The notes below the pieces were generated by a model. It was not told the origin of the DNA. It worked only from the letters and a program-made list of their open reading frames with translations, and made no database searches. Shown one piece after another: positions 36,730 through 44,859 of a stretch of DNA of 64,000 nucleotides. The position numbers and the translations under genes were made by a program. The first letter of the stretch is position 1. The number at the start of each line of letters is the position of its first letter. Source of the DNA: Haloarcula marina (GTDB lineage: Archaea; Halobacteriota; Halobacteria; Halobacteriales; Haloarculaceae); contig NZ_CP100404.1 of NCBI RefSeq assembly GCF_024218775.1, forward strand, positions 186,001 through 250,000, in the 5' to 3' direction.

Positions 36730-38844
36730 TCAGTCGTCGCCGTACGTCCCCGTTCGCGGCAGGCCGCTGTGGGTCACGGTCGTCGAGGTATCGGGGGACG
36801 CCAACCGGACGGCGCACTGCTTGTAGTTCGGTTCCCGCGATTCGGGGTCGACCGCGGGCAGGGTCAGTTCGTTGACCGCGGGGTTGTGTACGTCCATCCA
36901 GACGGCGTCCTTCGGGATGCTGTCGTCCGGCGCGAGGTCGACAGTCACCCGCGCCCGCCGGGATTCGACGAGGGTGCGACCGCGGTCCAGCAGGTCGATG
37001 TACTGCCCGGCAGTTTCGGGGTGGATGCGGGCCGTCGGGACGCCGTCGTTCTCCTCGCGAGACCGGACCCCGGTGTTGTAGGCTTCGGCGCGGCGGCCGG
37101 TCGTCAGCATGAGGGGGTAGGCGGCGTCGGTCGGTTCCGGCACGCCGTCGAACGTCGCGGGGGTGAACTGTGCCCTGCCCGACTCGGTGGGGAACGACCA
37201 GGACTCCGACTCGTCGTCGGCATCGTAGTACCGGTAGCCGCCCTGGGTCGACTCGTCGGGGGCGGGCCACCGGACGGCCAGTTCCGAGTCGAGGCGGTCG
37301 TAGGTGATGCCCGAGCAGTCCGCCGGGGTTCCCTCGGTGAGCGCGCGGATTTCCTCGAACACGGGTTCGGGTTCGAGCGTCGGTTCCGGAAACAGCGAGT
37401 CGTCGATGCGGTTGCCGACGGCGGCGATGATGTCGATGTCCTGTCGGACGGCGTCGACGGTGTCGCTCACGGCGGTCACTCGGGAGACGGTCCGCTCCAT
37501 GTTCATCGTCGTGCCGTCGGTTTCGCCCCACGTCGCCGCGGGCAGGACCACGTCGGCGTGTTCGACCGTCTCCGAGCGGAAGGCGTCCTGGGCGACGAGG
37601 AAGATGTCGTCGAGCGAGCGCTTGACGTTGCTCGCGTCGGGCATCCCGGCGACGGGGTTGGTGGCGACGGTCCAGCAGATGTCGATGTTGCCACGGTTCA
37701 TCTGGTCGACGATACCGACCGGGCCGGGTCCCGAGGAGTCGGGGAGGCGACTGAGCGGCACGTCCCACATCTCGGCGACGGTCTCTCGGTGTTCCTTCTC
37801 CGTGAACGGGCGGTGGCCCGGCCACGTGTCCTTCGAGGAGACGACGCGGGCACCCATCGAGTTGGCCTGTCCGGTCAGCGAGAACGGGCCGCTCCCCGGC
37901 CGCAGGTTACCCGTCGCGAGACAGAGGTTGACGAGCGTTCGCGCGGCGTCCGTGCCGTTGGTGCTCTGGTTGACGCCCATCCCCCAGTACAGCAGCGTCG
38001 GGTCCGCGAACGCGTCGGCCAGCGCCTCGACCGTCTCGAAGGCGACGCCAGCGGTGTCGGCGGCGCGTTTCGGGTCGGGGAGCGAGTCGACTACCTCGTC
38101 GAAGCCGTCGGTGTACTCCTCGACGAACGCCCGGTCGACGCGGCCGGTGGCGACGACGTGGGCGAGCACCGCTCGCGCGAGTTCGAGGTCGGTTCCGGGG
38201 TCGAGTCGGACCACCTCGTCGGCGTCGGCGGCCGTCTCGCTCTCGACGGGGTCGACGACGATGAGACGACTGTCGTCGTCGCTGGCACTGTCCAGAATCC
38301 AGCGGTACAGCACGGGATGGGCCGCCGCCGGGTTCGCGCCCCAGACGACGTGGGTCTGCGCCTCGGGGATGTCATCGTAGGTCGGCGGCGGCGCGTCGCT
38401 GCCGAAGGCGTCGTAGTACGCTCGCACCGCCGAGGCCATGCACAGCGTCGTGTTAGCGTCGAAGTGCTTCGTGCCGATGCCGCCGCGGGCAAGTTTGCCG
38501 AGGGCGTAGGCCGCCTCGTTCGTCTGTTGGCCGCTCCCGAGGACGGCGACCGAATCCGGGTCGTCGGCGATGGCCTGGATGAACTCCGTGGCGACGAGAC
38601 CCAGCGCCGTCGCCCACGAGGTCGGTCTGAGGGTGTCGCCGCGTCGGACCAGCGGTTCGGTGAGCCATTCGCCTCGGGGGTTCTCCGTCTCTCTGATGCC
38701 CCGTTCGCAGGCGAGGCCCTTCGACGTCGGGTGGTTGTAGTTCCCTCGAACCTTGTCGACGCCGTACCCCTCGTCGACGCCGCGCTGGTGTTGTCCACAG
38801 CCGACGGCACACCGCATACACGTGGTAGGTTTCCAGTAAGTCAT
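36730..38844 (-). CDS. nasA: Assimilatory nitrate reductase NasA, copy 2
   Basis: 704 residues from [17 protein letters not shown]; Fe-S cysteines C9, C12, C16 and C46 with the same spacing as copy 1, NTTLCMAS Mo-ligand region, YWGMGVNQSTNGTD, and VRSREENDG in the C-terminal cofactor domain. It lacks the extra 2Fe-2S tail of some bacterial NasA. It is divergent from narK-mobA across a 570-base regulatory region, whereas in classical haloarchaeal nas operons nasA is co-directional with narK. Clearly paralogous to copy 1 but diverged throughout, so not a recent copy. Confidence 0.93.
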   Translation of the reverse strand: MTYWKPTTCMRCAVGCGQHQRGVDEGYGVDKVRGNYNHPTSKGLACERGIRETENPRGEWLTEPLVRRGDTLRPTSWATALGLVATEFIQAIADDPDSVAVLGSGQQTNEAAYALGKLARGGIGTKHFDANTTLCMASAVRAYYDAFGSDAPPPTYDDIPEAQTHVVWGANPAAAHPVLYRWILDSASDDDSRLIVVDPVESETAADADEVVRLDPGTDLELARAVLAHVVATGRVDRAFVEEYTDGFDEVVDSLPDPKRAADTAGVAFETVEALADAFADPTLLYWGMGVNQSTNGTDAARTLVNLCLATGNLRPGSGPFSLTGQANSMGARVVSSKDTWPGHRPFTEKEHRETVAEMWDVPLSRLPDSSGPGPVGIVDQMNRGNIDICWTVATNPVAGMPDASNVKRSLDDIFLVAQDAFRSETVEHADVVLPAATWGETDGTTMNMERTVSRVTAVSDTVDAVRQDIDIIAAVGNRIDDSLFPEPTLEPEPVFEEIRALTEGTPADCSGITYDRLDSELAVRWPAPDESTQGGYRYYDADDESESWSFPTESGRAQFTPATFDGVPEPTDAAYPLMLTTGRRAEAYNTGVRSREENDGVPTARIHPETAGQYIDLLDRGRTLVESRRARVTVDLAPDDSIPKDAVWMDVHNPAVNELTLPAVDPESREPNYKQCAVRLASPDTSTTVTHSGLPRTGTYGDD

Positions 38845-38902
38845 CTGTTCAGCCGGTTCCTCGCGGCCGGGTGACGGCCGAACGGGTTGTCGTAACGGTT
38901 AT

Positions 38903-38918
38903 TTTGACGTTCGTACAT
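38903..38918 (+). promoter_or_regulatory. Candidate nitrogen-regulon palindrome, nasA-2 promoter
   Basis: TTTGACGTTCGTACAT, 13 of 16 positions agreeing with the proposed site. It is 59 bases upstream of the nasA-2 ATG and lies between, or overlaps, two TATA-like candidates on the minus strand (ATTATGTAC and AAAATAACC). Confidence 0.5.
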
Positions 38919-39016
38919 AATTCTGCCCACGCTGTCTGGTCTTGTTTCAGACACGCGCAGCATCCTCGCCGATATGTTTGCGATATTATCGTACGACTTA
39001 GCGAATAACGCTTTCG

Positions 39017-39032
39017 TTGGACGAAAATATCA
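39017..39032 (+). promoter_or_regulatory. Weak candidate nitrogen palindrome, nasA-2/narK spacer
   Basis: TTGGACGAAAATATCA: left half perfect, right half poor (11 of 16). Confidence 0.3.
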
Positions 39033-39088
39033 GTACCGCAAGGAGAGAGTACAACGTCGAATGCGGTCGGAATATGCCCGAAAATGGG

Positions 39089-39097
39089 TATTTAAGG
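39089..39097 (+). promoter_or_regulatory. Strong TATA box without an annotated gene
   Basis: TATTTAAGG, close to the haloarchaeal consensus, centred 28 bases before GTG 39121. It could start a leaderless micro-ORF, a small RNA, or a long leader for narK. Confidence 0.5.
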
Positions 39098-39120
39098 CAC
39101 TGTACCCAGTATATTCGGGG

Positions 39121-39186
39121 GTGTCACGCTCCCCCCGCCGCACCGACCGGTTGACGATTGCACAGCTAGTTCGGCTTCTTTGTTGA
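39121..39186 (+). CDS. Possible leaderless 21-residue peptide
   Basis: GTG frame VSRSPRRTDRLTIAQLVRLLC ending TGA, placed exactly where the TATA box at 39089-39097 would put the transcript start. It begins next to a GGGGG/CCCCC hairpin (about 39116-39140). The peptide is basic, against the acidic trend, so it may instead be the 5' end of a small RNA or untranslated leader. Speculative. Confidence 0.25.
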   Translation: MSRSPRRTDRLTIAQLVRLLC

Positions 39187-39414
39187 TGTTGCGAAAAAAC
39201 GCTCCTGGGGTGGCGGCGGAATCGGGGCTATTGTTCGGATGTGCGTATTGGCTTCGAAAGTTACGATTTTGTAAACGGGTAGGGTTATTATCTCGTGTTC
39301 GTTACGATATTCCGAATCAATGTGTTCGAACGTAGTGTTGAAGCGAAGTAAAGTTCATGAAGTACAATCAGATGTGGTCGGCCGTGGCCGTCTGACCACC
39401 TCGGAGGTGTGCCG

Positions 39415-40737
39415 ATGGGACTGATCAAGATGACGAAGTACCGGACCCTGCTGCTCGCGACTATCGGGTTCAACTTCTCTTTCCTCATCTGGTTCTCGTT
39501 CGCACCGTTCACCGGACCCATGTCGGAGGAGTTCGGCCTGTCGACGGCGGAAATCGGTATCCTCGCGAGTTCGGCCATCTGGATGGCCCCGTTCGGCCGG
39601 ATGCTGACCGGGTGGCTCTCCGATAAGTTCGGCGCGCCGACCATCTTCGCCATCGTCCTCGGGTACGTCGGGGTGTTCTCGATGGCCAGCGCGTTCGTTC
39701 AGGACTACTCGCTGTTCTTCGTGACCCGCCTCATCGTCGCGACGGCGGGCATCACGTTCGTCATCGGCATCCAGCACGTCGCCGAGTGGTGGGAAGAGGA
39801 GAACCTCGGCCTCGCCGAGGGCATCTACGCCGGTGTCGGCAACGCCGGGGCGGCGGGCGGCGCGCTTATCCTCCCCCGCGTGTTCGGCACCGGATGGAAC
39901 GGCCCGCTGTTCTCGACGAACTGGCGCGCGGCCTTCTTCTACACCGGCGTCGTCTCCATCTTCCTCGCCATCGCGTACTACACGCTGGGTGAGGCCGCAA
40001 AGAGCGAGGAGAAGCGACAGGCCACCGCAGACAACGCGAGCTTCAAGGACTGGATATACACGGCCACCCGCTACGGGACCGTCGTCCTCGCGCTCGCCTA
40101 CATCATGTCGTTCGGCCTCGAACTGTCCATGAACGGGTGGCTCGCCACCTACTACCGCGAAGCGTTCAATCAGGACAACCTCGTCATCGCGAGCACGTTC
40201 GCGGCGACGTTCTCCGTCGCGGCCGGTCTGCTCCGCCCCATCGGCGGCTACATGAGTGACGTGCTGGCCCGCAAGGAGAAGAACATCCTGCCCGTGTTCC
40301 ACGGCCGCTACCGCGAACAGTGGACGTTCGTCTCGCTGTGTTTCATCGTCGTGATGATGCTGTGCATGACGCTCGCCGGACTCTCGGGCGTCGTGATGAA
40401 CGCCGTCATCGTCGGCTTCCTCGTCGGCACGGCGTGTGCCTTCGCCGAGGGGGCAATCTTCGCGCAGGTCCCGGCGATGTTCCCCAACAGCTCCGGGGCC
40501 GTGGCGGGCGTCGTCGGCGGTATCGGCACCGTCGGCGGCATCGTCTACCCGCTCATCTACTCCGCGCCGTGGCTGTCCAGCCTCCACATCGGGTACTCCA
40601 TCGTCGCCGCGTCGATGGTCCCCATCGTCCTGCTGGCGGCGTGGGTGTTCCAGCCGGGCATCGCGAGCGTCGCCAACACGGAGGGCTTCATCGGCGACAG
40701 CCGCGAAGCGCCCGCGGCCTCGTCCGGGGACGACTGA
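39415..40737 (+). CDS. narK: NarK/NasB nitrate(-nitrite) transporter
   Basis: 440 residues, twelve transmembrane segments, MFS. Nitrate-porter signatures [16 protein letters not shown] (about residues 136-151) and [15 protein letters not shown] in the second half, plus the conserved [18 protein letters not shown] motif. ATG 39415 is chosen because GGAGGTG lies seven bases upstream (39402-39408); a GTG at 39409 falls on it. Imports nitrate for NasA. Its stop overlaps the mobA start (TGATG). Confidence 0.93.
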   Translation: MGLIKMTKYRTLLLATIGFNFSFLIWFSFAPFTGPMSEEFGLSTAEIGILASSAIWMAPFGRMLTGWLSDKFGAPTIFAIVLGYVGVFSMASAFVQDYSLFFVTRLIVATAGITFVIGIQHVAEWWEEENLGLAEGIYAGVGNAGAAGGALILPRVFGTGWNGPLFSTNWRAAFFYTGVVSIFLAIAYYTLGEAAKSEEKRQATADNASFKDWIYTATRYGTVVLALAYIMSFGLELSMNGWLATYYREAFNQDNLVIASTFAATFSVAAGLLRPIGGYMSDVLARKEKNILPVFHGRYREQWTFVSLCFIVVMMLCMTLAGLSGVVMNAVIVGFLVGTACAFAEGAIFAQVPAMFPNSSGAVAGVVGGIGTVGGIVYPLIYSAPWLSSLHIGYSIVAASMVPIVLLAAWVFQPGIASVANTEGFIGDSREAPAASSGDD

Positions 40738-41321
40738 TGCGCTCGGCGGTCGTTCTCGCGGGCGGATACTCGACCCGCTTCGGCGAACCAGATAAGGCGA
40801 CGGCGACCCTCGACGACGAACCGATGATTCGACACGTCGTCGGCGGCATCGCCGACGCCGTCGACGAGGTGGTCGTCAACTGCCGCGACGACCAGCGGGC
40901 GGACATCGCCGAGGCCCTGTCGGGCCTCGACGCACGGTTCGCGTTCGACCCCGTCCCCGACGGCGGGCCGGTGGCCGGTATCCGAACCGGCTGTCGGGTC
41001 GCCCGCGGCCGGTGGACGTTCGTCACGCCGTGTGACACGCCGTTCGTCTCGGCGACGCTCGCCGACCGACTGTTCGAGGCCGCCGAGGACGACGGCGCGG
41101 TACCGTTCGTCGGCGGCCGCGAACGCCCGCTCTCGGCCGTCTACGATACGGAAGCGGCCATTCAGGCCTGCGACACGACGCTCGGCCTCGGTTCGCGAGC
41201 CGTGACGGATTTCGTCGAGCGGCTCTCGCCGGTCACCGTCTCGGACCCCGCTCCGGCGCGCGCGTTCGAGGACCTCGACACGCACGCTGCGCTGCAGGCC
41301 GCGAGCGAGCGCTCGACCTGA
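40737..41321 (+). CDS. mobA: Molybdenum cofactor guanylyltransferase MobA-like
   Basis: 194 residues from [21 protein letters not shown], the nucleotidyltransferase signature (LAGGxSxRxGxxKA). DPVPDGGPVAGIRTGC and VTPCDTPF complete the GTP and Mg sites. It adds GMP to molybdopterin to give the bis-MGD needed by NasA; the one-base overlap with narK (TGATG) supports that role. Same gene order, narK-mobA, as known haloarchaeal nas operons. Confidence 0.9.
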   Translation: MRSAVVLAGGYSTRFGEPDKATATLDDEPMIRHVVGGIADAVDEVVVNCRDDQRADIAEALSGLDARFAFDPVPDGGPVAGIRTGCRVARGRWTFVTPCDTPFVSATLADRLFEAAEDDGAVPFVGGRERPLSAVYDTEAAIQACDTTLGLGSRAVTDFVERLSPVTVSDPAPARAFEDLDTHAALQAASERST

Positions 41322-41401
41322 ACGGCCGATACACCCTCTCTTCTTTCTATTCTCGACGTATATCGGTGGCTCGGTCAGCGCCGCCGCCGGTTCTGGACGC
41401 T

Positions 41402-41415
41402 CGTTCGCCCGAACG
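41402..41415. promoter_or_regulatory. Perfect CGTTCG-CC-CGAACG palindrome upstream of nirA
   Basis: Six-base arms and two-base spacer, eight bases before the candidate nitrogen site. It could be a second operator or part of a composite one. Inferred. Confidence 0.4.
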
Positions 41416-41422
41416 GGGTGAA

Positions 41423-41438
41423 TATGACGTTCGTCAAA
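41423..41438 (+). promoter_or_regulatory. Candidate nitrogen-regulon palindrome, nirA upstream (distal)
   Basis: TATGACGTTCGTCAAA, 13 of 16 positions of the proposed site; the central ten bases GACGTTCGTC match fully. Confidence 0.5.
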
Positions 41439-41563
41439 CTCGCCCGGTTCAGACCTCGCCCGCGAGACCGTTCTTGACAGCTGTCCGCCCGAACAGCCAT
41501 TATGGCTATTTTGTCAAGGGTCAGGGTTTTAGAGTCCCAAATACAACGCAAATACGTGAATTA

Positions 41564-41579
41564 CCGGACGTTCGACGAC
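41564..41579 (+). promoter_or_regulatory. Candidate nitrogen-regulon palindrome, nirA proximal
   Basis: CCGGACGTTCGACGAC, 11 of 16 positions, about 50 bases before the nirA ATG. Confidence 0.4.
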
Positions 41580-41628
41580 ATATGAAAGAGAAAACTAAAC
41601 GAACTTTCGTACGCCGAGGGAACTGATT

Positions 41629-43395
41629 ATGGCACACAAGAAAGAGGACGTCAAAGCGGAACTGTACGGCGACGAGGTGCGAGAGAAACTGGAGGAGTTC
41701 GCCGAAGAGGGCTGGGAGTCTATCCCCGAAGACGAGCGTGACGCGTGGTTCTCGCGGTTCAAGTTCTGGGGCGTGTTCCACCACCGCGGCGGGCAGGAGT
41801 CGTATTTCATGATGCGCCTGACCAACTGCGGGGGGATTCTGGAACCCGAACAGCTCCGAGCCATCGGCGAGGTGGCCCGCGACTACGCGAAAGGACCGGC
41901 GGAGAATCCCGAGTTCGGCAACGGCTGGGTCGACTTCACGACCCGCCAGTCCATCCAACTCCACTGGCTGAAACTGGAAGATATCCCGGAAATCTGGGAG
42001 AAACTGGAGGCCGTCGGCGTCTCCTCGCGCTCTGCGGGCGGCGACACGATGCGGAACATCTCGGGCTGTCCGGTCGCGGGCAAGGCCGAGGAGTACGTCG
42101 AGTCCCGTCCCATTCTGGACGAGATTCAGGAGACCATCCGCGGCGATAACGACCTCTCGAACATGCCCCGGAAGTTCAATATCTCGGTCTCGGGGTGCCG
42201 ACAGGGGTGCGCGCAGGACGCCATCAACGACATCGGTCTCGAACCCGCTCACAAGTTCATCGACGGGACGGATGTCGAGGGGTTCAACGTCCGCGTCGGC
42301 GGCGGCCTCGGTGGCCGCCAACCGCGCGAGGCGCGTCCGCTGGACCTGTTCGTCCGGCCGGAACACGCCGTCGAGACGGTCCGCGCGTTCGTCGAGTTCT
42401 ACCACGAGGAAGGGAACCGGCAGAACCGCTCGAAGAACCGCGCGCGCTTCTTCGTCGACGACCTCGGAACCGACGCCATCCGCGAGGAACTGGACGAACG
42501 GCTGGATTTCGAGTTCGAGACCGCCGGGACGGACTTCCGCGGGGAGTACACCTACAACGCGGGTAAGCCCGCCGACCGCGGCGCGCACGACCACGTCGGC
42601 GTCTACGACCAACGCGACGGGCAGAACTACGTCGGCCTGTCGGTTCCGGTGGGGCGAATCGTCGCCGAGGAAGCGATCGAACTTGCGGACCTCGCCGACG
42701 AGTACGGCTCCGGCGAGGTGCGACTCACGCGCCGACAGAATCCGCTCATCATGGACGTTCCGGACGAGAAACTCGACGACCTGCTCGCGGAACCGCTACT
42801 GACGAAACTCTCGCCGGACCCGAACCCGTTCGTACAGGGCGCGATGGCCTGCACCGGGACGGAGTTCTGTTCGCTCGCGCTCACCGAGACGAAAGCGCGG
42901 ATGGCCCGACTGCTCCGATGGCTGGGCGACAACGTCGACGTGCCCGACGACGTGGACCGCATCAAGATGCACTTTTCGGGCTGTACGGCCGACTGCGGGC
43001 AGGCGATGACCGCCGACATCGGCTTACAGGGCATGCGCGCCCGCAAAGACGGCGAGATGGTCGAGGCGATGGACGTGGGCGTCGGCGGCGGCATGGGCGA
43101 AGACCCCTCGTTCATCGAATGGGTCCGGCAGCGCGTGCCCGCCGACGAAGTGCCGGGGATGATCGCCAACATGGTCGAGGCCTACGCCGCCCTCCGCGAG
43201 GAGGGACAGACCTTCGGCGAGTGGGTCGACGCCACCGGTCACGAGACCATCGTGGAACTGGCCGAACCCGAGGAGGTCGTCGGGTACGAAGACCCGTGTC
43301 TCACCGACGGCAAGCAGTCGTGGTACCCCTTCGACGACGGGGAGAGCCCCGCGCCGACCGACGCCAGCGGCGAACCGCTCTCGGCGGACGACTGA
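41629..43395 (+). CDS. nirA: Ferredoxin-nitrite reductase NirA (siroheme, Fe-S)
   Basis: 588 residues. Reduces nitrite to ammonium with six electrons. Two NIR/SIR repeats; siroheme/4Fe-4S ligands C408 and C414 (CTGTEFC) and C452 and C456 (CTADC). Also FTTRQSIQLHWL and SGCRQGCAQD in the first half. Lacks NADH and FAD domains, so ferredoxin is the likely donor. Separated from mobA by a 307-base promoter region, hence probably its own transcript. Siroheme links it to hemL and hemB in the same region. Confidence 0.95.
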   Translation: MAHKKEDVKAELYGDEVREKLEEFAEEGWESIPEDERDAWFSRFKFWGVFHHRGGQESYFMMRLTNCGGILEPEQLRAIGEVARDYAKGPAENPEFGNGWVDFTTRQSIQLHWLKLEDIPEIWEKLEAVGVSSRSAGGDTMRNISGCPVAGKAEEYVESRPILDEIQETIRGDNDLSNMPRKFNISVSGCRQGCAQDAINDIGLEPAHKFIDGTDVEGFNVRVGGGLGGRQPREARPLDLFVRPEHAVETVRAFVEFYHEEGNRQNRSKNRARFFVDDLGTDAIREELDERLDFEFETAGTDFRGEYTYNAGKPADRGAHDHVGVYDQRDGQNYVGLSVPVGRIVAEEAIELADLADEYGSGEVRLTRRQNPLIMDVPDEKLDDLLAEPLLTKLSPDPNPFVQGAMACTGTEFCSLALTETKARMARLLRWLGDNVDVPDDVDRIKMHFSGCTADCGQAMTADIGLQGMRARKDGEMVEAMDVGVGGGMGEDPSFIEWVRQRVPADEVPGMIANMVEAYAALREEGQTFGEWVDATGHETIVELAEPEEVVGYEDPCLTDGKQSWYPFDDGESPAPTDASGEPLSADD

Positions 43396-43397
43396 CC

Positions 43398-43505
43398 ATG
43401 CCCGAAACGAACGAACCCCGGACGCCGACCGACTCGCGGCCCGAATCGGTGGCCGACCGACCGCAGGAGGTGGCCTACGACGTCGCACCGGAACTCATCG
43501 ACTAA
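43398..43505 (+). CDS. Very small acidic ORF behind nirA
   Basis: 35 residues (MPETNEPRTPTDSRPESVA then RPQEVAYDVAPELID) starting two bases after the nirA stop. Acidic, Pro-rich and mostly unstructured, with codon use like the neighbours. It may be a coupled small protein of the nirA transcript or a chance frame. Confidence 0.4.
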   Translation: MPETNEPRTPTDSRPESVADRPQEVAYDVAPELID

Positions 43506-43626
43506 CGCGGGCCTCGCCCGCTGACGCGGCCGCCGACGCCGAACTGTCGGCACTCCGACGGCACACGCTCGTGTCAACCCGTGCTGTCGGCTCATTCTCC
43601 GGATTCTTCGCGCCCAGCGGCGGCGC

Positions 43627-44268
43627 TCACACCACGTCGCCCGCTTCCGTGTCCGCGGCCACGTCCGTCTCGAGGTCGATGTGCTGGATGAGTTCGACCA
43701 GCGATTCCAGTTCCGGGAACGTGTAGACGGTCATTCCGAGGTCGTCGTCCTCGACGACGATTTTCGAGTCGATGACGAAGACGAGTTCCGAGTCGGGCCA
43801 CCCGCCCATCTTGTCGACGATGCCGCTCGCGGGGCCGAGGACGAAGTTCGGCGTGCCCATGTCGATGGTCGTATCGAGGACGTTCGCCCACCCGTCGATG
43901 AACCCGCTGGTCATGATGTTCCCGATTTCCTGCATGGCCGACCGCTCCATGTCCGAAAAGCCCGCGCCGTCACCGCCGTCGCCCATCCCGCCCAGCATCG
44001 CCCCCGCCAGCCGTTTGCTGTCGGCGGGGTCGAGCATGAACAGGACGTAGCCGTACGGCGGTTCGGTCAGTTCGACGTAGATGCCGACCTGTCGGTCGGT
44101 GCCGATGTGTGTCTTCACGTCGTCGATGTCGAGAAAGTTGATTTGCGAGGTGTGGACGCGGGCGTCTAATCCGGTCAACTGCCCGAGGTGGTCCGCGACG
44201 GTCCCCGACCCCTCTTTGGCCATCTGGTTGAAGAGGTCGAGTTTCCGCACGTCGACTTGCAGGCCCAT
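43627..44268 (-). CDS. cheC: Chemotaxis phosphatase CheC
   Basis: 213 residues from MGLQVDVRKLDLFNQMAKEGS. A CheC-type domain: the second phosphatase helix SAMQEIGNIMTSGFIDGWANVL (E-x2-N) is intact, the first (MAKEGSGTVADHLGQLTG) is degenerate. It removes phosphate from CheY and, in bacteria, binds CheD. No other che gene is next to it. It lies between the nirA and ammonium-transport genes, and a chemotaxis transducer follows amtB, so nitrogen and taxis genes are interleaved here. Confidence 0.88.
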   Translation of the reverse strand: MGLQVDVRKLDLFNQMAKEGSGTVADHLGQLTGLDARVHTSQINFLDIDDVKTHIGTDRQVGIYVELTEPPYGYVLFMLDPADSKRLAGAMLGGMGDGGDGAGFSDMERSAMQEIGNIMTSGFIDGWANVLDTTIDMGTPNFVLGPASGIVDKMGGWPDSELVFVIDSKIVVEDDDLGMTVYTFPELESLVELIQHIDLETDVAADTEAGDVV

Positions 44269-44346
44269 ACCCGTTCGAACGGTGCGAGGGGCTTAACGCC
44301 ACCGCACACCGCAGTCGTTTCAGGCCCCCTCCGCCCCGAACGCGGC

Positions 44347-44808
44347 TCACTCGCCCTCGCTTTCGGGGACGTACGGGCCGAGGTCGTAGCAGTTGTTCGC
44401 GGGGTACTCCGTGCAGTCGTCGGCCACGTCGCGGGTGATGTCGACGAAGTCGTAGCGCCGGGACTCGGTCTGTTCGGCGGCCGGAAGCCCCTCGACGACG
44501 GGAACCGGGCGGATGGACTGATGGTCGCTCTCGCGCATGGTCTCGCTGCCCACCCCCATCGTGTAGGTCGCTCCCTCTAACTGCTTGAGAACGTCCGGGG
44601 GGTAGAACGTTCCCGCACGCGCGACGGCGGCGGCGTACTGGAGGGTCTGCCCGTAGGCCAGTTGGGCTTGGTCGGAGGGGAGCGCGCCGTACTGGGCGCG
44701 ATAGCTCGCGACGAGGCTGTTCGACAGCGGCGTGTCGATGCTCTGGTCCCACGCGATGGTACCGACGACGCCCGCGACGGCCGACGCCGTCGCTAAACGG
44801 CAGTTCGA
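44347..44808 (-). pseudogene. Remnant of a branched-chain-type ABC solute-binding protein
   Basis: Translating the minus strand in the frame of the stop at 44347 gives an open stretch up to a stop at 44809-44811 without a usable start codon near its 5' end. It reads like the C-terminal third of a LivK/UrtA-type periplasmic binding protein: GTIAWDQSIDTPLSNSLV, SYRAQYGALPSDQAQLAYG, then DVLKQLEGATYTMGVGSETMRESDHQSIRPVPVV and a Cys-containing tail. The short frame from ATG 44559 is only the last part. The rest of the gene and its permeases are absent. Confidence 0.7.
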
Positions 44809-44859
44809 CTACTCGGTGAACTGTAGCGCGAAAATGATACCCCGGCTTCCGGGGGCGTC

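Larger units (their letters stand above)
38845..39414. other. 570-base divergent regulatory region nasA-2 / narK
   Basis: AT-richer than the surroundings. It carries two sites resembling the proposed nitrogen palindrome (38903-38918 and 39017-39032), several TATA-like stretches, and one strong TATA box (39089-39097) that precedes a possible leaderless 21-codon frame at 39121. A weak further half-site (GTTCGAACGTAG, about 39324) lies closer to narK. No conventional gene fits here. Confidence 0.6.
41322..41628. other. 307-base promoter region of nirA with nested palindromes
   Basis: Holds CGTTCG-CC-CGAACG (41402-41415), two candidate nitrogen palindromes (41423-41438, 41564-41579), AGCCAT-T-ATGGCT (about 41495-41507) inside CTTGACA ... 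TGTCAAG arms (about 41473-41518), and AT-rich stretches close to the gene. No coding gene is convincing; an 86-codon frame here is rejected. Confidence 0.6.

Noticed and set aside
36769-38874. 701-codon plus-strand frame opposite nasA-2
   Set aside because: Arg/Val/Gly-rich antisense shadow with no recognisable domain; nasA-2 on the other strand is clear.
38974-39186. 70-codon frame in the nasA-2/narK spacer
   Set aside because: Starts before the strong TATA box and is basic; only its last 21 codons from GTG 39121 are kept as a speculative leaderless frame.
41366-41626. 86-codon frame upstream of nirA
   Set aside because: Basic, Pro/Arg-rich translation reads through palindromes and the nirA promoter; not coding-like for a haloarchaeon.
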